Notes: a model not told the origin generated them from the sequence alone. Shown: positions 12,096-24,025, numbered from the stretch's first letter. The stretch is 64,000 nucleotides of DNA from Trichostrongylus colubriformis (GCA_963978905.1 OZ022256.1:21701743-21765742), one strand, 5' to 3'. Made by a program: numbers and translations.

Positions 12096-14554
12096 CCTTC
12101 TTACCCTTGTAGTTCCCATGTAAATGACTTCTTTCAGGGATTTCTCAGTAACCATATTACCCCTAATGCTGTCTTTAATGCGTCTCATGGCAGTGCCAAA
12201 TCAAATTGCTCACCATGGCTACCAGCCGTTCAAAGAACTGCGTCCACATATACGGGCTACTACATACATACTGCTCATAGCGAATGCTTGGTGCATACTT
12301 TAGGCAGAAAGCACAAATACGAAAATGGTATTGGAAATCCTGGTTGCAATGAGACAGTTTCTGGAGAAGGGCATTTAGCAAGTTTCTGAGTCCTGCAAGC
12401 AAAGGGTTCATAACACTGTACCGAATTTTGGAATGTAGATTTTTTGTAAATGTGCGCCAGCACTGAATTGCACGGAGTAATCCGTTCAAGGTCCCTTCCA
12501 TAAAAGACTTCGCTTTTAGGTCCCCTGTTAGTTGTAATTTGTTCACTCTCTTATGTAGTACTCAACATGGTTCAATATAACTCGAACGCAGCTTGTCCGT
12601 GGTCCATGGATCAAATTTCAGATCAGTTTCCTCGAGCACCACTGACTATAACAATTGGGTTGTTCCGCAAGTCCATAAGTTCCTGACCACCTTGTTCAAT
12701 TTTGTTTCCTCTATTTTCTTATTTCACCGTCACACACATCCACGTACACAACAAGATCTGTTCGATTCCCCTCGTGTGGAACTTTACACACGTCTGATCC
12801 AAGAAAACTGCCTGTCAGTTTTGGGTTCCCCTTGGCTAGCCTGTCATTTCTTCTCCACAAAGTAAGCAAGCGGTGCTATGTTTGCGTGAGGTTAGTACTA
12901 CATATGCGATGGATGAGAAAGGAATGCCCGAACAATGGTTTCCCTTTTGTGGATTTTTTCGCAACAAGAGTAGAGCATTGGCAGCAGATAATCGACTTTG
13001 TATAGTTTTTCCCTCATTCCGTTGCCGGCACAAGCAAGCTGATCACAAGAGGTGGGAGTCACCGGTGCAAAATTTACTCGTGTTCCATCAGCAAGTCAAG
13101 AGCATCACCTTTTCATTGAGCTGGAATTCGGCTGTCGCGATTCTCGGATCGCTTGAGCAGAGCCCGCAGCCCATGGACTGGTCAACACACATCCCACTCT
13201 TCATCGCACGTTGCTATATTGCATAGCCACGCGAAGGTGCGATCAAAAGTCAGAAATATTGCGGGGTGGAGTCGTGGGTTCAGCTGCTCAGCACCTATGG
13301 GGAATAAATTCTATGTATTCAAATATTCCCAACTTCATGAAAATGTGACCAACTTGTTGCGACGAGGCTGCCCTGCCACATGACAATTGGGCCACACAGT
13401 ACCTTCTCATGAGCTCAATGTAGGGTATTGGTAGTAAAAGCATAGGGTTGTTAATACGACCAGTCTTCAGAAGATAAAAAGATTTTCTAATGGATGATGC
13501 CAAAGCTGCACCATCAGTTGAGAGGCGTTCATATTCCGTTGTCGATCCTGACTAGCGTGGCCCATGAAAGACCCCAAATACTGTTTCTACAAAATTAGGC
13601 CTGAAAGGGCTATTCGCAAAATTAATACAATGGCCAACACAGGTAACTAATAAAGAGCTGATTATCTCGTCGAAAGGGTAAAAGTATGTGGGTGCTATCG
13701 CAATGAGGGGGGGGGGGCATCTTCCTATGGACCCTATTTTTACCCAAGGTAAGAACGGGAAAAGAGCCGTTTCCTTCCTGCTTTGAGGCTTAGGCAAAAA
13801 TATACGCCTGAATGTGCAGAGTGACCCCTTAAAATCTAGAATGATGGAGCGTCTCCAAAATGGATTGATCAACGTTGGGAACCTAATTATCCTAATATTA
13901 CGCAACGTACATTCTAGTCTGCCTCTACGATTGAGCTAATGAAAGCAATGAATTGAGGAGGAAGTTACATGGGGCAGGGTGTGAAGGGAGAAAACTTATA
14001 GCTCCAAAAACGTGATAATACTTCTTCGATTTTCTTTCTACAAACGTTCAGGTGACAGGGCAATGAAGCAAGCGAATGGGATACGGAATGCTGGGAGTCA
14101 CATTTATTCGGTACGTTAATGAAAATTCTATAAAAACCCTTTGCACATGCTCTAGGAGCGGAAGGGTGGAGCTCTTCAGTCCATAGAGTACGGTAAGTAT
14201 GTGGTATGATAATTACGGGGCTTCTGTAGGGTTATTGCGCACCTCACCTGTATCATCTAGCCCTGCTTGTGCGGGACCCTATTTAACTGCCTGACCCTTT
14301 GTTGACATTTAGCAACAGGTGATGCACGTGTACAAGGGAAAAAGGTGAAAGTGAGCTTAATAGCATGTGTGCCTAAAAATATTGTCTTTGTCTGCTATTT
14401 GATACATTAAGGGTAAGTAAGCACCTCAGTCGCCCTTTGAATCTAAGTCATAGGGAGTGATGGAATGGGTGAGGGGAAGGTGGGGGGTGGGGGTAACATA
14501 TAGGGGATCAGGAATTCGACGAGTGACTGACAGAAATAAAAGCCTTCACGCCGC

Positions 14555-14680
14555 CGCCTTCACAGCCGCCTTCACCTGAGCGTGGTCCCACGTTGAACCG
14601 CCAAAAATCTAAAATCGCGGATCCGCCGCTCCGCCGATCCGCCGATTCAGTTGCGTATGAACGCAGCCTAATTGGACAGG
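14555..14680. repeat. GC-rich repeat fragment related to the element at 15858
   Basis: It contains iterated CCGCC/CCGATC blocks followed by TGCGTATGAACGCAGCCTAATT. This resembles the right end of the 15858-16313 element (GCGCCGATGCGCC followed by GTGTGAACGCGGCCTA). It is probably a partial copy of the same MITE family. Confidence 0.45.
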
Positions 14681-15731
14681 CAAAAGAACTGGCCGCACAC
14701 TTAGTAGGTGCTGCAAAACAGGAAAAGAAGAGACAAAACACTTACGCTGTTGCTGACGGACGCATCAGCAACATTAAATTGTTAAAGGGAGAAGGGTTTT
14801 AGAAAAGCTATTAGGAAGTGGAGCATTACTGTGGGGTGAGAACAGCGGTGGATTCCAAGGAGATTTATGAAAAGAATAAATCATTCATGCGGAATGGGAT
14901 CGGTGCGGCGGCAAGATCACAAATTCGTAATGAGGTGAGGGTGGCCCCGCGTGTCCCTTATGATTTGAGCACCTCGTAAGTGATTAGATCCTTCATCAAT
15001 ATACGTGAAAAATGGTTTTTCAGTGCCATCAGTACACTTCAATGGGGCGAGGGACGAACTCACATACAAAACGAATTATGGCAAGCTAAGCGGCTGTGGA
15101 GATGAAATACGATGTACGAGACTTGAACAGAGATGTATGGAGGTGATTCAACGATACAGGAACAGTTCTGGGTGAGTGATGTAAGCCTTAGTATAGCGTA
15201 TTTTTGGAAGACATTACGGGATTGGAAGACATGGCGAATTTTAGCCTTCAGCTAGGAAGGTATCCACAACCGAAGCACTACAACAGAGTCGGCAAGCCCA
15301 CCACCACAACAGGCGGATACTTATCGTTCACAAAAAGTGAGAAGTGGATCGATCACTATGTGAAGCTCCGTGAGTAGTGCGTCGTCAGCGGTTCATACAC
15401 GATGCTGCCATATACTTTTCATTTAGTGCGTGCCGAAGGAACAACATCGCAGACGCCACGCTCCCCTAGAGGTATTTTTCATTAAGTTGGAGGCAGGCAT
15501 GACACCAGAAAATATTCCTCGCCTTGTGTCTAGTTTTTTCGAAGATTTGGGATTTGAAGCTTTCGATGAATTGGGATCTCGAATTAAGGTGTAACAAGGT
15601 GAATGATGCTCTTTACATTATTAAACATGAAGGTCATTGCTATCTTATCAAGTCAAAGGCATAGTATTGCTCGCATGGAGCACAATAGGAATATGCGAGC
15701 ACGGGCACAGGCACTTCCCACCTTACGATTA

Positions 15732-15817
15732 GGCCGCGGTCATACTTTGCGCAGCTGCGTTAGTTGACGCCGGCACCGGCGTCAACTAACGCAGCTGCGC
15801 AAAGTATGACCGCGGCC
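15732..15817. repeat. near-perfect 86-bp hairpin (42-bp arms, 2-base loop)
   Basis: The arm 15732-15773 starts GGCCGCGGTCATACTTTGCG and ends GACGCCGG. After CA at 15774-15775, the arm 15776-15817 is its exact reverse complement by eye. TTA flanks both sides. Arms with no visible mismatch indicate a young element, selection for a hairpin, or an assembly or replication artefact. No flanking gene suggests a known structured RNA. Confidence 0.9.
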
Positions 15818-15857
15818 TTAGCTGATCTTGATTCGCTCGTATGTAATGTCAGTAAGG

Positions 15858-16313
15858 CTGCGTGCATACCAAAATGAATGGAAGTTTTGGGGCATCGGCG
15901 TAAAAATTAGTATACGAATCGATCGAGAAAATGAGCGCATTTGCGCATCAGCGATTTGAGAGAATTGGCGCATTTGCGTCATGCATAAGATACGTATCGA
16001 TCAAGAAAATGAGAGTATTGACCTATCCGCGATTTGAGAGAATTGGCGCATTCGCATCAAAGATAAGATACATATTGATTGCAAAAGTGGGAGTATCGGC
16101 ACGTCCTCGATTTTGGATATTTGCCACACAGATATCGACTCTCGATAAGATATGGAAAATCATGAAAGGGAAGAAGGAGAAAAAGAAGTCAACCGCACGT
16201 TGGCACGCGCCGCGTTCATCAGAGTGACGTGGCTACGCCAAAAATCTCGAATCGCGGACGCGCCGATGCGCCGATGCGCCAAAACTTTCATTCGATTTGG
16301 TGTGAACGCGGCC
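15858..16313. mobile_element. TIR MITE with internal 78-bp tandem units
   Basis: The left end (about 15858-15903) reads AAGGCTGCGTGCATACCAAA and continues to GTTTTGGGGCATCGGCG. The right end reversed reads AGGCCGCGTTCACACCAAA and continues to GTTTTGGCGCATCGGCG. Between them, three diverged units begin near 15925, 16002 and 16081 with AAAATGAG or AAAAGTGGG, followed by GATTTGAGAGAATTGGCGCA in the first two. There is no transposase. The frame at 15931-16227 simply follows the tandem units. Confidence 0.7.
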
Positions 16314-16320
16314 TAGGGGG

Positions 16321-16615
16321 AAGACGACCATATTTTTACTTTTATTTTTTGATTTTTACTTTGTTGTCATTATTATTGTTGTTGAATAATTATTAATTAT
16401 TACTATTTATATATTTTTAAACTTATTATTTATATTTACTTTATGTGTATTATATCATTTTTGTCTACATTAACTTTATTTTTCTTATATTTATTTGTGT
16501 TTGTATATTGTTACATTTATTATTGTTTGTTGTTATTAATGTCATTTGATTATTGTTATTTATCTTATTCAGTGTTTATTTATCATTTATTATTTATCTA
16601 TTCTCAGATGGACGA
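16321..16615. repeat. T-rich low-complexity tract
   Basis: About 300 bp of (T/A)-rich sequence built of TTATT and TTTAT words. The hydrophobic open frames across it come from TTT/TTA/ATT codons and are not genes. Confidence 0.8.
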
Positions 16616-18139
16616 GTTGCCTTCGGCAGCCCAGCCCATATTTTGGCCGTTTTGAGCGTGTTAAGACGAGTTGTTTGGGCGGAGCCTCTTTGGTGGTGAG
16701 GGATGAGACTTTACTTCACCCAAGACCTAGTTCTTCGTTTTTCGCGCGCTTCCAACTACTCGGTGATCATCATTGTTTACCTTCTTGGACGAGTTGCCGC
16801 GGGCAGAGCTTAGTGGAAATGCATTCCATGATTCCCGAACTCTATTCCTTGTTATTCCGTTTTAAGGGGCATCAGCCCTCAGCGCAAGTGGAATATGTGA
16901 ATCGATACGAGAAATCTTGTGTATACGGCTTCGTCTGAATTATACTCTATGCGCAATGGCAATCAATAAGTAGTCGTAGTATCAGAGTGCGTGTAAGGGA
17001 GATCAAGAGAATGTTGCAACCCTTAACAGGGTGAATGAGCTTCCTTGTTCATTCGCAACTGTGAACACCTGTGAAGGTGTGTGTTTAGAGTATACCGTTG
17101 GCCGAATCTGTCATGGGCCGGTACCTATGGCACCGAAGCAGGAAACTGAAAGCAGCAGTGGGTCATCGGATGAGTCACTCTATGAGGACTTAGTGGGCGA
17201 CCAAGAATATTGATACTTCTATAGCTGGTGAGCCCAGTCAAATAGCAGGTATGCGCAAATGCACTACAATGGATGTCAGAAACGTGCAAACGAGGCTCTT
17301 TAATGAATAGTTGGTGGAATCATGGAAAGAATTCAGGTTGTAGCCGTCGTGTTGGGACAAGCTCCTGCTGCCATGACATCCAGAGCTGAGGACATTTAGC
17401 CACCAGTAGCACGGGGTGCGAGAGCGACCTCGAGAACACCTCCTATTGCCTCAGAAACCAGAGCGAGGACATCCAGCCAGTAGCACAGAATATTCGTGCA
17501 AGAAGTACGTCGAGATTACCCGCAACTTCACCAATAGCAATGGAACTTGAAGGAATATTGTAACGTGGACGTGCTGCAGCTAAGCGAATGCAATGGCAAT
17601 AGGGAGAGCGACTACGTCAGCGCCACGCCTACGTTTTACCAGAAATTGCTCATTATCAATATGTTCACTCATATGCAAGAACTAAATAGCAGGCAGTATG
17701 ACGGCAGACTGTTATATTATCGAACTGAATACGGACAGCAGTGCTTCAACCTGGGACGATTAGCAGGTGAGCTCAGTTCACAGGCCATATCATCATCTGC
17801 ATTTCGCTAGTTCGCTAGTTGGGTTAGGCATTTCTATGGCCGCAAATCAGCGATATCCCAAGCATCGGTGAAAAATGGTTGTTCGCCAAAGTCCAGTTCA
17901 GAAGGATTAAGTTGTCAGTGACTATAGGTAATGCAACCTCTTATTACCTAAGTTAAAAAGTTAATAATATTTATCCAAAATATGGGACCTAATGGACATC
18001 TTCCAGAAGTTTGTTTATCACTAATGATGAACGTCCAGATATGAGAATGGATCCGTCGGAGAGATTCTAGTCGGTGGTTTTGAAGTGAAATATAACTGTA
18101 AGTCTAGATGTCACTCAGCAAGGCTTCACACACTAATAG
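16616..18139 (+). other. possible decayed coding sequence, unrecognised
   Basis: A short frame at 17031-17213 includes an acidic, Ser/Glu-rich stretch (KQETESSSGSSDESLYEDL) that reads like real coding sequence. A second frame lies at 17547-17810. Stops and shifts separate them and no splice structure joins them. Either a decayed gene or part of an unknown repeat; no function assigned. Confidence 0.2.
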
Positions 18140-18519
18140 TATTGGGTCATTTCATAAGTAATGTCGTTTTTTTCAAGCATAAATTTTTCCCAAGAAATTG
18201 CACGTTTTTGCAGTATGTCATAGACCATTCGGAAGAGGTTTTCCTGCTCTACAAAATGGCATGTTCAGTTTCTGAGTTTGTTAGAATGTGGCCGACATTT
18301 AGGCTGGCGAAAAGGTAGGTCTAGCCGACAAAAATGGGCGAAACCGGCAATCAATTGGTAAACTATATTCCACTTTGGTAAAATCAGCAACTCATGTGTC
18401 CCACTATTTAGTTGATCAAGAAGTCGTGTCGTTCTTCTTTTAAAAATCTTTTTTTCGAAAGCACCCCACAGTTATTCAAAATTAAATTTTTTTCAAACTC
18501 CTTGCTTAGAAGTATTTTA

Positions 18520-19186
18520 TTAGGTTGGCTGATAAGTTCCTGGACACTTTGAAACAATTTGATCTACAATGCGTCGATTGACAGATCATCTTTTCATGTT
18601 CGGCCGCGTTGAACAGTGTTCTCGAAGGTTCCACCACATAGGTATATAAGGGCCGGAGCATGTCTAGAAGATAATTTATGTTTGAAATGGATAAGATAGC
18701 TCTCCGGACGCTCTACTTGTACGAGTTCCGCCCTAAAAGTTCTACGAGGGAGGCAGCCGAAAACATCAACGCTGCGGAAAACGGAGAAGAAGGGCCGATG
18801 TTGTGCTACTGCATGACAACGCTAAGCCACATGTAGCGAAGATCACTCGAGACACTTTGTCGGCTTTAGAGTGGGAGGTTCTGCCGCACCCACCATATTC
18901 CCCAGACCTCGCCCCATCTGATTTCCATTTATTTTCCCCTCTCAAAAGATTCCTGAAGGACAAGCAGTTCAAGACAGAGGAGGATCTCAAAATCGCGATC
19001 AACGACTTTATAGCGTCGCAGCCTGCACAGTTCTGGATGAATGGAATTGAAAGGTTGCCAGGGCGATGGCAGAAGGTTACTGATAATGATGGTGAATATA
19101 TTGTTGATTGATTACAAGTTGTTCCAAATTAAAGTTATAAATAAAAAAACGTCTCGAAGTGTCCAGGGATTTATCAGCCAACCTAA
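18520..19186 (+). mobile_element. internally deleted mariner transposon
   Basis: The terminal repeats are TTAGGTTGGCTGATAAGTTC on the left and the matching reverse complement ending CAGCCAACCTAA on the right, flanked by TA at 18518-18519 and 19187-19188. At 667 bp it is about half the usual 1.3 kb. It lies inside the TIR element 18142-19629, so it inserted later. Confidence 0.93.
18677..19111 (+). pseudogene. mariner transposase with internal deletion
   Basis: About 35 N-terminal codons (start MFEMDKIALRTLYLYEFR, the first helix-turn-helix region) run directly into the C-terminal catalytic part in another frame. The latter begins near LLHDNAKPH and includes YSPDLAPSDFHLF, the last region of the DDD triad. 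The middle, with the first catalytic Asp, is missing. The product cannot be a working transposase, although the ends could still be mobilised in trans. Confidence 0.9.
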
Positions 19187-20093
19187 TAAGAACCACTTCG
19201 AAGATCTTTTTTTGCTGTATCGAAACATCTTCCTAGTTTGTTTAGGCTGCGATTCAGAGTGAGTTTTAATACTATATGATAGGGGTCCAGTGGACATTTT
19301 TCACAATGTATTTTTTCCATGAGAAAGTTAAGGAATCCGGTCAGTGGTATTTCCCTGTTCCCACCCACCACCTGCTCTTAACATTTTCACTTTTTCAACT
19401 GATTGGTCGAGAAAATTTTTGATTGCCGGTTCGGCCAATTTTTGTCTGCTAGACCTACCTCTTCGCCAGCCTAAATGCCGGCGCTACTCTAACATATTCG
19501 AAAAATAAACATGTCATTTTGTAAAGCAGAAGATTTTCTTCCGAGATTTATGACATGCTGCAAAAACTTGTGGTTTTATGGCGAAAATTTTTGCTTGAAA
19601 AAAAAACGACACTACTTATGGAATGACAATATTTCAGCATATCTCACTAAGGAACAAGGTAGCCGTAGGCAAGAAGAATAGTCAATACTTGCGCATGATC
19701 TCATATATGAAGGGGCCGTGACATTGGGTCGCTTTTTCGCATAGCAGCAGGCATGACAACCTCTGCACATACAAGCCTCATCAACAGGATCCCATTGACC
19801 AAGGCCCACAGTTGCAGCTTCTAGTTCTTTTCAAAGCGTTGCGAGACATAAATCTGAGGAACAATAGTGTTGCATTGTTTCCATGTCTCCTCAGTTTTGT
19901 CGAACAAATTTCCGGATTACGTGGTTTTTAGGTGGGTGAAATGGGGAATTATGGTAAGCAGTATAGAGAAACTTTCTCCGAGCCTATGCCATGTTTTTGC
20001 AAGGAGTGTGAACCACAACTGGGTAAGGGTAGTGGTTATGACTAGTCTTACTCCAACACAGCTGACATTTAACAATGCATATCCTCGTTACAG

Positions 20094-20175
20094 AGTCATC
20101 CGCAGAGCTCCGCATCCCTGTTATGATCCTTCCCACAGTCGAAGTGATCCCAGCTGACGACAGCTCCTATTCGCA
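20094..20175 (+). CDS. candidate single exon of an unidentified host gene
   Basis: An acceptor (CTCGTTACAG) and a strong donor (TCGCA/GTAAGTTG) bound 82 bp. One frame reads plausible protein containing ELRIPVMILPTVEVIPADD. No partner exon could be joined with confidence, and the family is unknown; a beta-strand-rich arrestin-like resemblance is only an impression. Confidence 0.3.
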
Positions 20176-22147
20176 GTAAGTTGCCATTCCGCATAAAGTA
20201 GCGATTCGACGGTCGATAGATGTGCGAAACGTTATCACGACTCGCAACCTTTTTTTTTCGCGGAACCTCGAGCCGTGTGTAGCCGGCCCCGTTCCTCCAT
20301 CTGGTCGTAGAATGCTCGTTTTCCGTATGATGCATACTGACACAACCGGCTTATGTTTTTGGGCTGTGCGGTATGCCTTGAAAAATTAATTAACATAGAT
20401 GCACATTCACAGTGCTCAATGTACGCCCCTTGAGGTTCACTATCTTTCTTCGGAAAACGATGCCAGTACGCCATCAGGAGCCGATGCTTTGCTACATTGC
20501 ATTGTATTGCATACAAGGATGCCTACGAAATGGGAAACGCTGTGGTGGTGGTGGTGTAGAAATGCGATGGACAAACAGCGAAATCTCTCCGCAAAACGTC
20601 CATGGACCGCGTTCGTGGTTGTGATGGGAAGCATAATCGTTGCAGTGTGACAAAAACGCTGTTAAACTACATCTTCTATGAGGTTACAGAGAAAGGCTAC
20701 CTGTTTGTGGTGAGTAATCACTCAGAAGCATGATCAGCAGATTTAATTTCAGTGAAAGTGACAAATTTGTAGATATAGCTGACAGAAGACAGGACAGCAG
20801 ATGAGTGAATGGTGCAACAGCCAGGTAAAGCCAGGCTCATGCACCGATGGAATCTACGTGGGCAGGGCTAAGAGAAAATAAAAGAATCATTTCAGAGGGA
20901 ACCTTCGAATAATAAGGCATTTCGACCTTCATAGACGCCTCCGGCAGTGTTTGCGGGAATTAGCTAGGTAGAGTTGCATATGTAGCGACATTTTTCAATA
21001 CATATGTGAATATGCATTTTTTTTCATAGAAATGTGTATCACCTAGGGTTCTCATTGCGGATATGAGGTTTGCTCACGAGTATTGAGTATCAATGCAGTT
21101 GGATCTCTCATCAGGGAGTATTTGCGAAGTAAACTGTCATACCTCATCATAATTTTCCATTAAGTATCTGTGAATTGCCTGCAAATGAACCTTGTAACAT
21201 AACTCTATATGAAATTCATGCGGAATCCTGCCCAGTGGAGAGAAACTCATTCAGAACACGAAAATCAATGCAGATCATGACATGGAAAGTCTCACATTCA
21301 TTGCGTGTATTACAGATTATTCGCAAGAAATCATCAAAAATGCAAAAGAGAATTGAGTGTAGTTGATCAGTGATTCAACAAAGTCGATTGCAGCACACAG
21401 AAAGCTTTCTTCCGATGCAGGAGCTTCCGAAGCGGGTGAATCCCAATACTAGACACAACATATAAAAATGGTTTAAAGTCTACGAATTAGACATTAGAAG
21501 ACCTTTAATAGAAAGTGTGTACGACTTTGAGAAGCATTCCTCCGAATTTCTACTTTAATCTCAAAGTCACACTTCACAAAGAGAAAAAGGCAGTAAAGGA
21601 CATTTTTCCCAATTTTCACCAATGGACTTGGAATCCATAGTGATTATTCATGGTCTATCCCTCTTACTACCCTCAAAATTTCAGCCTTCTAGCTCTATTT
21701 TGTACTCCATGTCAGTTGAAGAACTGCTTAGGCGCCGCAGAAATGGAGAATCCAGGTGATCGACCTGGCAGACGCCCTGGGCCACGCCCAGGGCACTCCG
21801 GGAGTCGAGGATTCCTCGACGGGGGGGGGTCGCACTCGACCGGACAGGAGGGTGGGGGGTCGCATCTGTAGCTAAGCGATAATTTTTTGGGAATTTCCTC
21901 TAGCCCATCGTACAGTCGATATCTGCCCCTCATACACGAAAAGAGCCACCGCTACCTCGCTGTCTGAATCGCAGATGGGTGTAGACCATCTTGAAAAGGT
22001 GACCGCCATCATTTATGGACTCGTTACGCGTTTAGCACTCACCATCGCGCTGCCATGATGACACACACTTCATCGTTATGGAGGGGCCTATCTAGTAGCG
22101 GATAGAACCAATATATAGTCGAGTTCCCGAAACCTGGCAGGGCGTGG

Positions 22148-22347
22148 NNNNNNNNNNNNNNNNNNNNNNNNNNNNNNNNNNNNNNNNNNNNNNNNNNNNN
22201 NNNNNNNNNNNNNNNNNNNNNNNNNNNNNNNNNNNNNNNNNNNNNNNNNNNNNNNNNNNNNNNNNNNNNNNNNNNNNNNNNNNNNNNNNNNNNNNNNNNN
22301 NNNNNNNNNNNNNNNNNNNNNNNNNNNNNNNNNNNNNNNNNNNNNNN
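22148..22347. other. assembly gap (200 N)
   Basis: Exactly 200 N, a conventional placeholder length, next to the tandem array. The true gap size and repeat copy number are therefore unknown. Confidence 0.99.
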
Positions 22348-22394
22348 CAACTGAAGAACAAAGAGATGAGAAACTAAAGAAGAACCCGTCATGT

Positions 22395-23349
22395 TGACAC
22401 TGTTATGAAAACCAAGTCGAAAAGAAAAAGGGAAATGAAAAATTCAAAAAGAGAACTCACGGAAAAGGTGGGAACACGAGGGTGGCGAAATAACACGGGG
22501 ATGTCTGGTTTCAAAAGCGACTGTGGAGTTCAAAACAACGTCAAGGAGTGCAGTTTACCATCAAAAAAGCACATCGATGACACTGTTATGAAAACCAAGT
22601 CGAAAAGAAAAAGGGAAATGAAAAAATCAAAAAGAGAACTCACGGAAAAGGTGGGAACACGAGGGTGGCGAAATAACACGGGGATGTCTGGTTTCAAAAG
22701 CGACTGTGGAGTTCAAAACAACGTCAAGGAGTGCAGTTTACCATCAAAAAAGCACATCGATGACACTGTTATGAAAACCAAGTCGAAAAGAAAAAGGGAA
22801 ATGAAAAAATCAAAAAGAGAACTCACGGAAAAGGTGGGAACACGAGGGTGGCGAAATAACACGGGGATGTCTGGTTTCAAAAGCGACTGTGGAGTTCAAA
22901 ACAACGTCAAGGAGTGCAGTTTACCATCAAAAAAGCACATCTATGACACTGTTATGAAAACCAAGTCGAAAAGAAAAAGGGAAATGAAAAAATCAAAAAG
23001 AGAACTCACGGAAAAGGTGGGAACACGAGGGTGGCGAAATAACACGGGGATGTCTGATTTCATAAGCGACTGTGGAGTTCAAAACAACGTCAAGGAGTGC
23101 AGTTTACAATTAAAAAAAGCACATCGATGACACTGTTATGAAAACCAAGTCGAAAAGAAAAAGGGAAATGAAAAAATCAAAAAGAGAACTCACGGAAAAG
23201 GTGGGAACACGAGGGTGGCGAAATAACACGGGGATGTCTGATTTCATAAGCGACTGTGGAGTTCAAAACAACGTCAAGGAGTGCAGTTTACCATCAAAAA
23301 AGCACATCGATGACACTGTTATGAAAACCAAGTCGAAAAGAAAAAGGGA
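22395..23349 (+). repeat. 183-bp minisatellite, five full units plus a partial
   Basis: Units start with ATGAAAACCAAGTCGAAAAG at 22405, 22588, 22771, 22954, 23138 and 23321. The spacing is 183 bp except one of 184 bp caused by an extra base near 23110. Units are almost identical. The sixth unit diverges after about 30 bp into unrelated sequence. Confidence 0.97.
22405..23130 (+). CDS. open frame of 61-residue repeats (doubtful protein)
   Basis: Because 183 is divisible by three, the array reads as repeated 61-residue blocks, Lys/Arg-rich at the start (MKTKSKRKREMKKSKREL) with two Cys. A one-base insertion near 23110 ends the frame; a second frame, 23138-23491, covers the last units. Nearly all differences between units change an amino acid (for example N/K, G/D, K/I, D/Y), which argues against selection on protein. 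No family is recognised. It could be expressed if the Tc1-like element is transcribed. Confidence 0.25.
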   Translation: MKTKSKRKREMKNSKRELTEKVGTRGWRNNTGMSGFKSDCGVQNNVKECSLPSKKHIDDTVMKTKSKRKREMKKSKRELTEKVGTRGWRNNTGMSGFKSDCGVQNNVKECSLPSKKHIDDTVMKTKSKRKREMKKSKRELTEKVGTRGWRNNTGMSGFKSDCGVQNNVKECSLPSKKHIYDTVMKTKSKRKREMKKSKRELTEKVGTRGWRNNTGMSDFISDCGVQNNVKECSLQLKKAHR

Positions 23350-24025
23350 CAAAAAAAAGCAAAAACATGGTAATAAAGTGACGATCACAGTTAAACGGTT
23401 CACAATGCATGCAAATCGAGCCACTTGCATAAAAAATTCACTTACCTCACTAAAAATCAGCGCCGCGGCAGAGAATAATAATAGAAATTAGCAGCAATTA
23501 GCAAAATACATACAGCCGAAATCAGCTGTTCGATGGACAACTATCAAGTGTGCTCTGACTCTGCAGCGCTCTTGTCCAAGTCCGTAAGGCCACGCCCTGC
23601 CAGGTTTCGGGAACTCGACTGTACTCACATTACCGTAAACTATACGTTTATGTTATTGCATTGCTACCATAGAGTTCATTGTTGCGTGCAAGAACGACAT
23701 GTCGGTATCCATTTAGGAGAAGAAAAATACATTTTTATTTTAGGCTACACCAGTCATACTATGAACGGCGTTTAATGGAGACAAGCAGTCCAGCAAAGCA
23801 TGCTTGTTGTTCACGTTGTTGAATTGTTGTAATTTGGTTGCAGTGGTGCATGTAAATTGTTTAATGCACATTGTTCAAATAAAAAGTAAAGCCCTATGAA
23901 ATGTCTCTATCATATCATCATCACGAAGAGCACCAGAAGAAAAGATCATTGCTTTCGCTTTTCATCAATCCCTTTTGACAGTCGTATGACGTGTGCATCT
24001 GGTCTGCTCATGAACTTGTGCGAGG

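Larger units (their letters stand above)
9297..14542 (+). repeat. segmental duplication, copy 1 (about 5.2 kb)
   Basis: This segment is repeated in the same orientation at 27168-33123. Shared sequence starts at CTAACCGCTAAGATATGCGG and ends at GACTGACAGAAATAAAAG. Long stretches are almost identical (for example 12950-13500 against 31470-32000); others differ by substitutions and small indels. It contains a tRNA-like box region, a tandem duplication, a foldback element and several small open frames. It may be a genomic duplication or a large unclassified transposon. No terminal repeats of its own were found. Confidence 0.9.
18142..19629. mobile_element. mariner-like TIR element with about 210-bp arms (host of a nested mariner)
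   Basis: The left end is TA at 18140-18141 followed by TTGGGTCATTTCATAAGTAA. The right end is the reverse complement (TTGTCATTCCATAAGTAG) followed by TA at 19630-19631. Long arms pair from the ends to about 18350 and 19430, including TTTAGGCTGGCGAA and ACCGGCAATCAA. TA flanks and the GGTCATTCCATAAGT-type end fit the Tc1/mariner group. The interior has no transposase of its own; a second mariner is inserted at 18520. Confidence 0.85.
22116..23621. mobile_element. Tc1-like TIR element carrying a minisatellite
   Basis: An inverted repeat of about 31 bp bounds it: the left starts AGTCGAGTTCCCGAAACCTG (about 22117-22147) and the right is its reverse complement (about 23590-23620). A TA dinucleotide lies just outside each end, and the right end starts CAGTCGAG when reversed, as in Tc1 relatives. 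The interior is the 183-bp array plus the assembly gap. No transposase is visible, but the gap may hide sequence. Confidence 0.7.

Noticed and set aside
13288..13503. 71-residue minus-strand protein conserved in both duplication copies
   Set aside because: The surrounding DNA is equally conserved and most differences change residues, so conservation reflects recent duplication.
13705..13720. Poly-G tract as a regulatory element
   Set aside because: Copy 2 of the duplication has a shorter, broken tract at the same place, consistent with simple-repeat slippage.
16443..16938. Membrane-protein genes in the T-rich tract
   Set aside because: Hydrophobic residues arise from TTT, TTA and ATT low-complexity sequence.
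22395..23349. CRISPR array
   Set aside because: Units are contiguous 183-bp copies with no variable spacers; this is a minisatellite in a eukaryotic genome.
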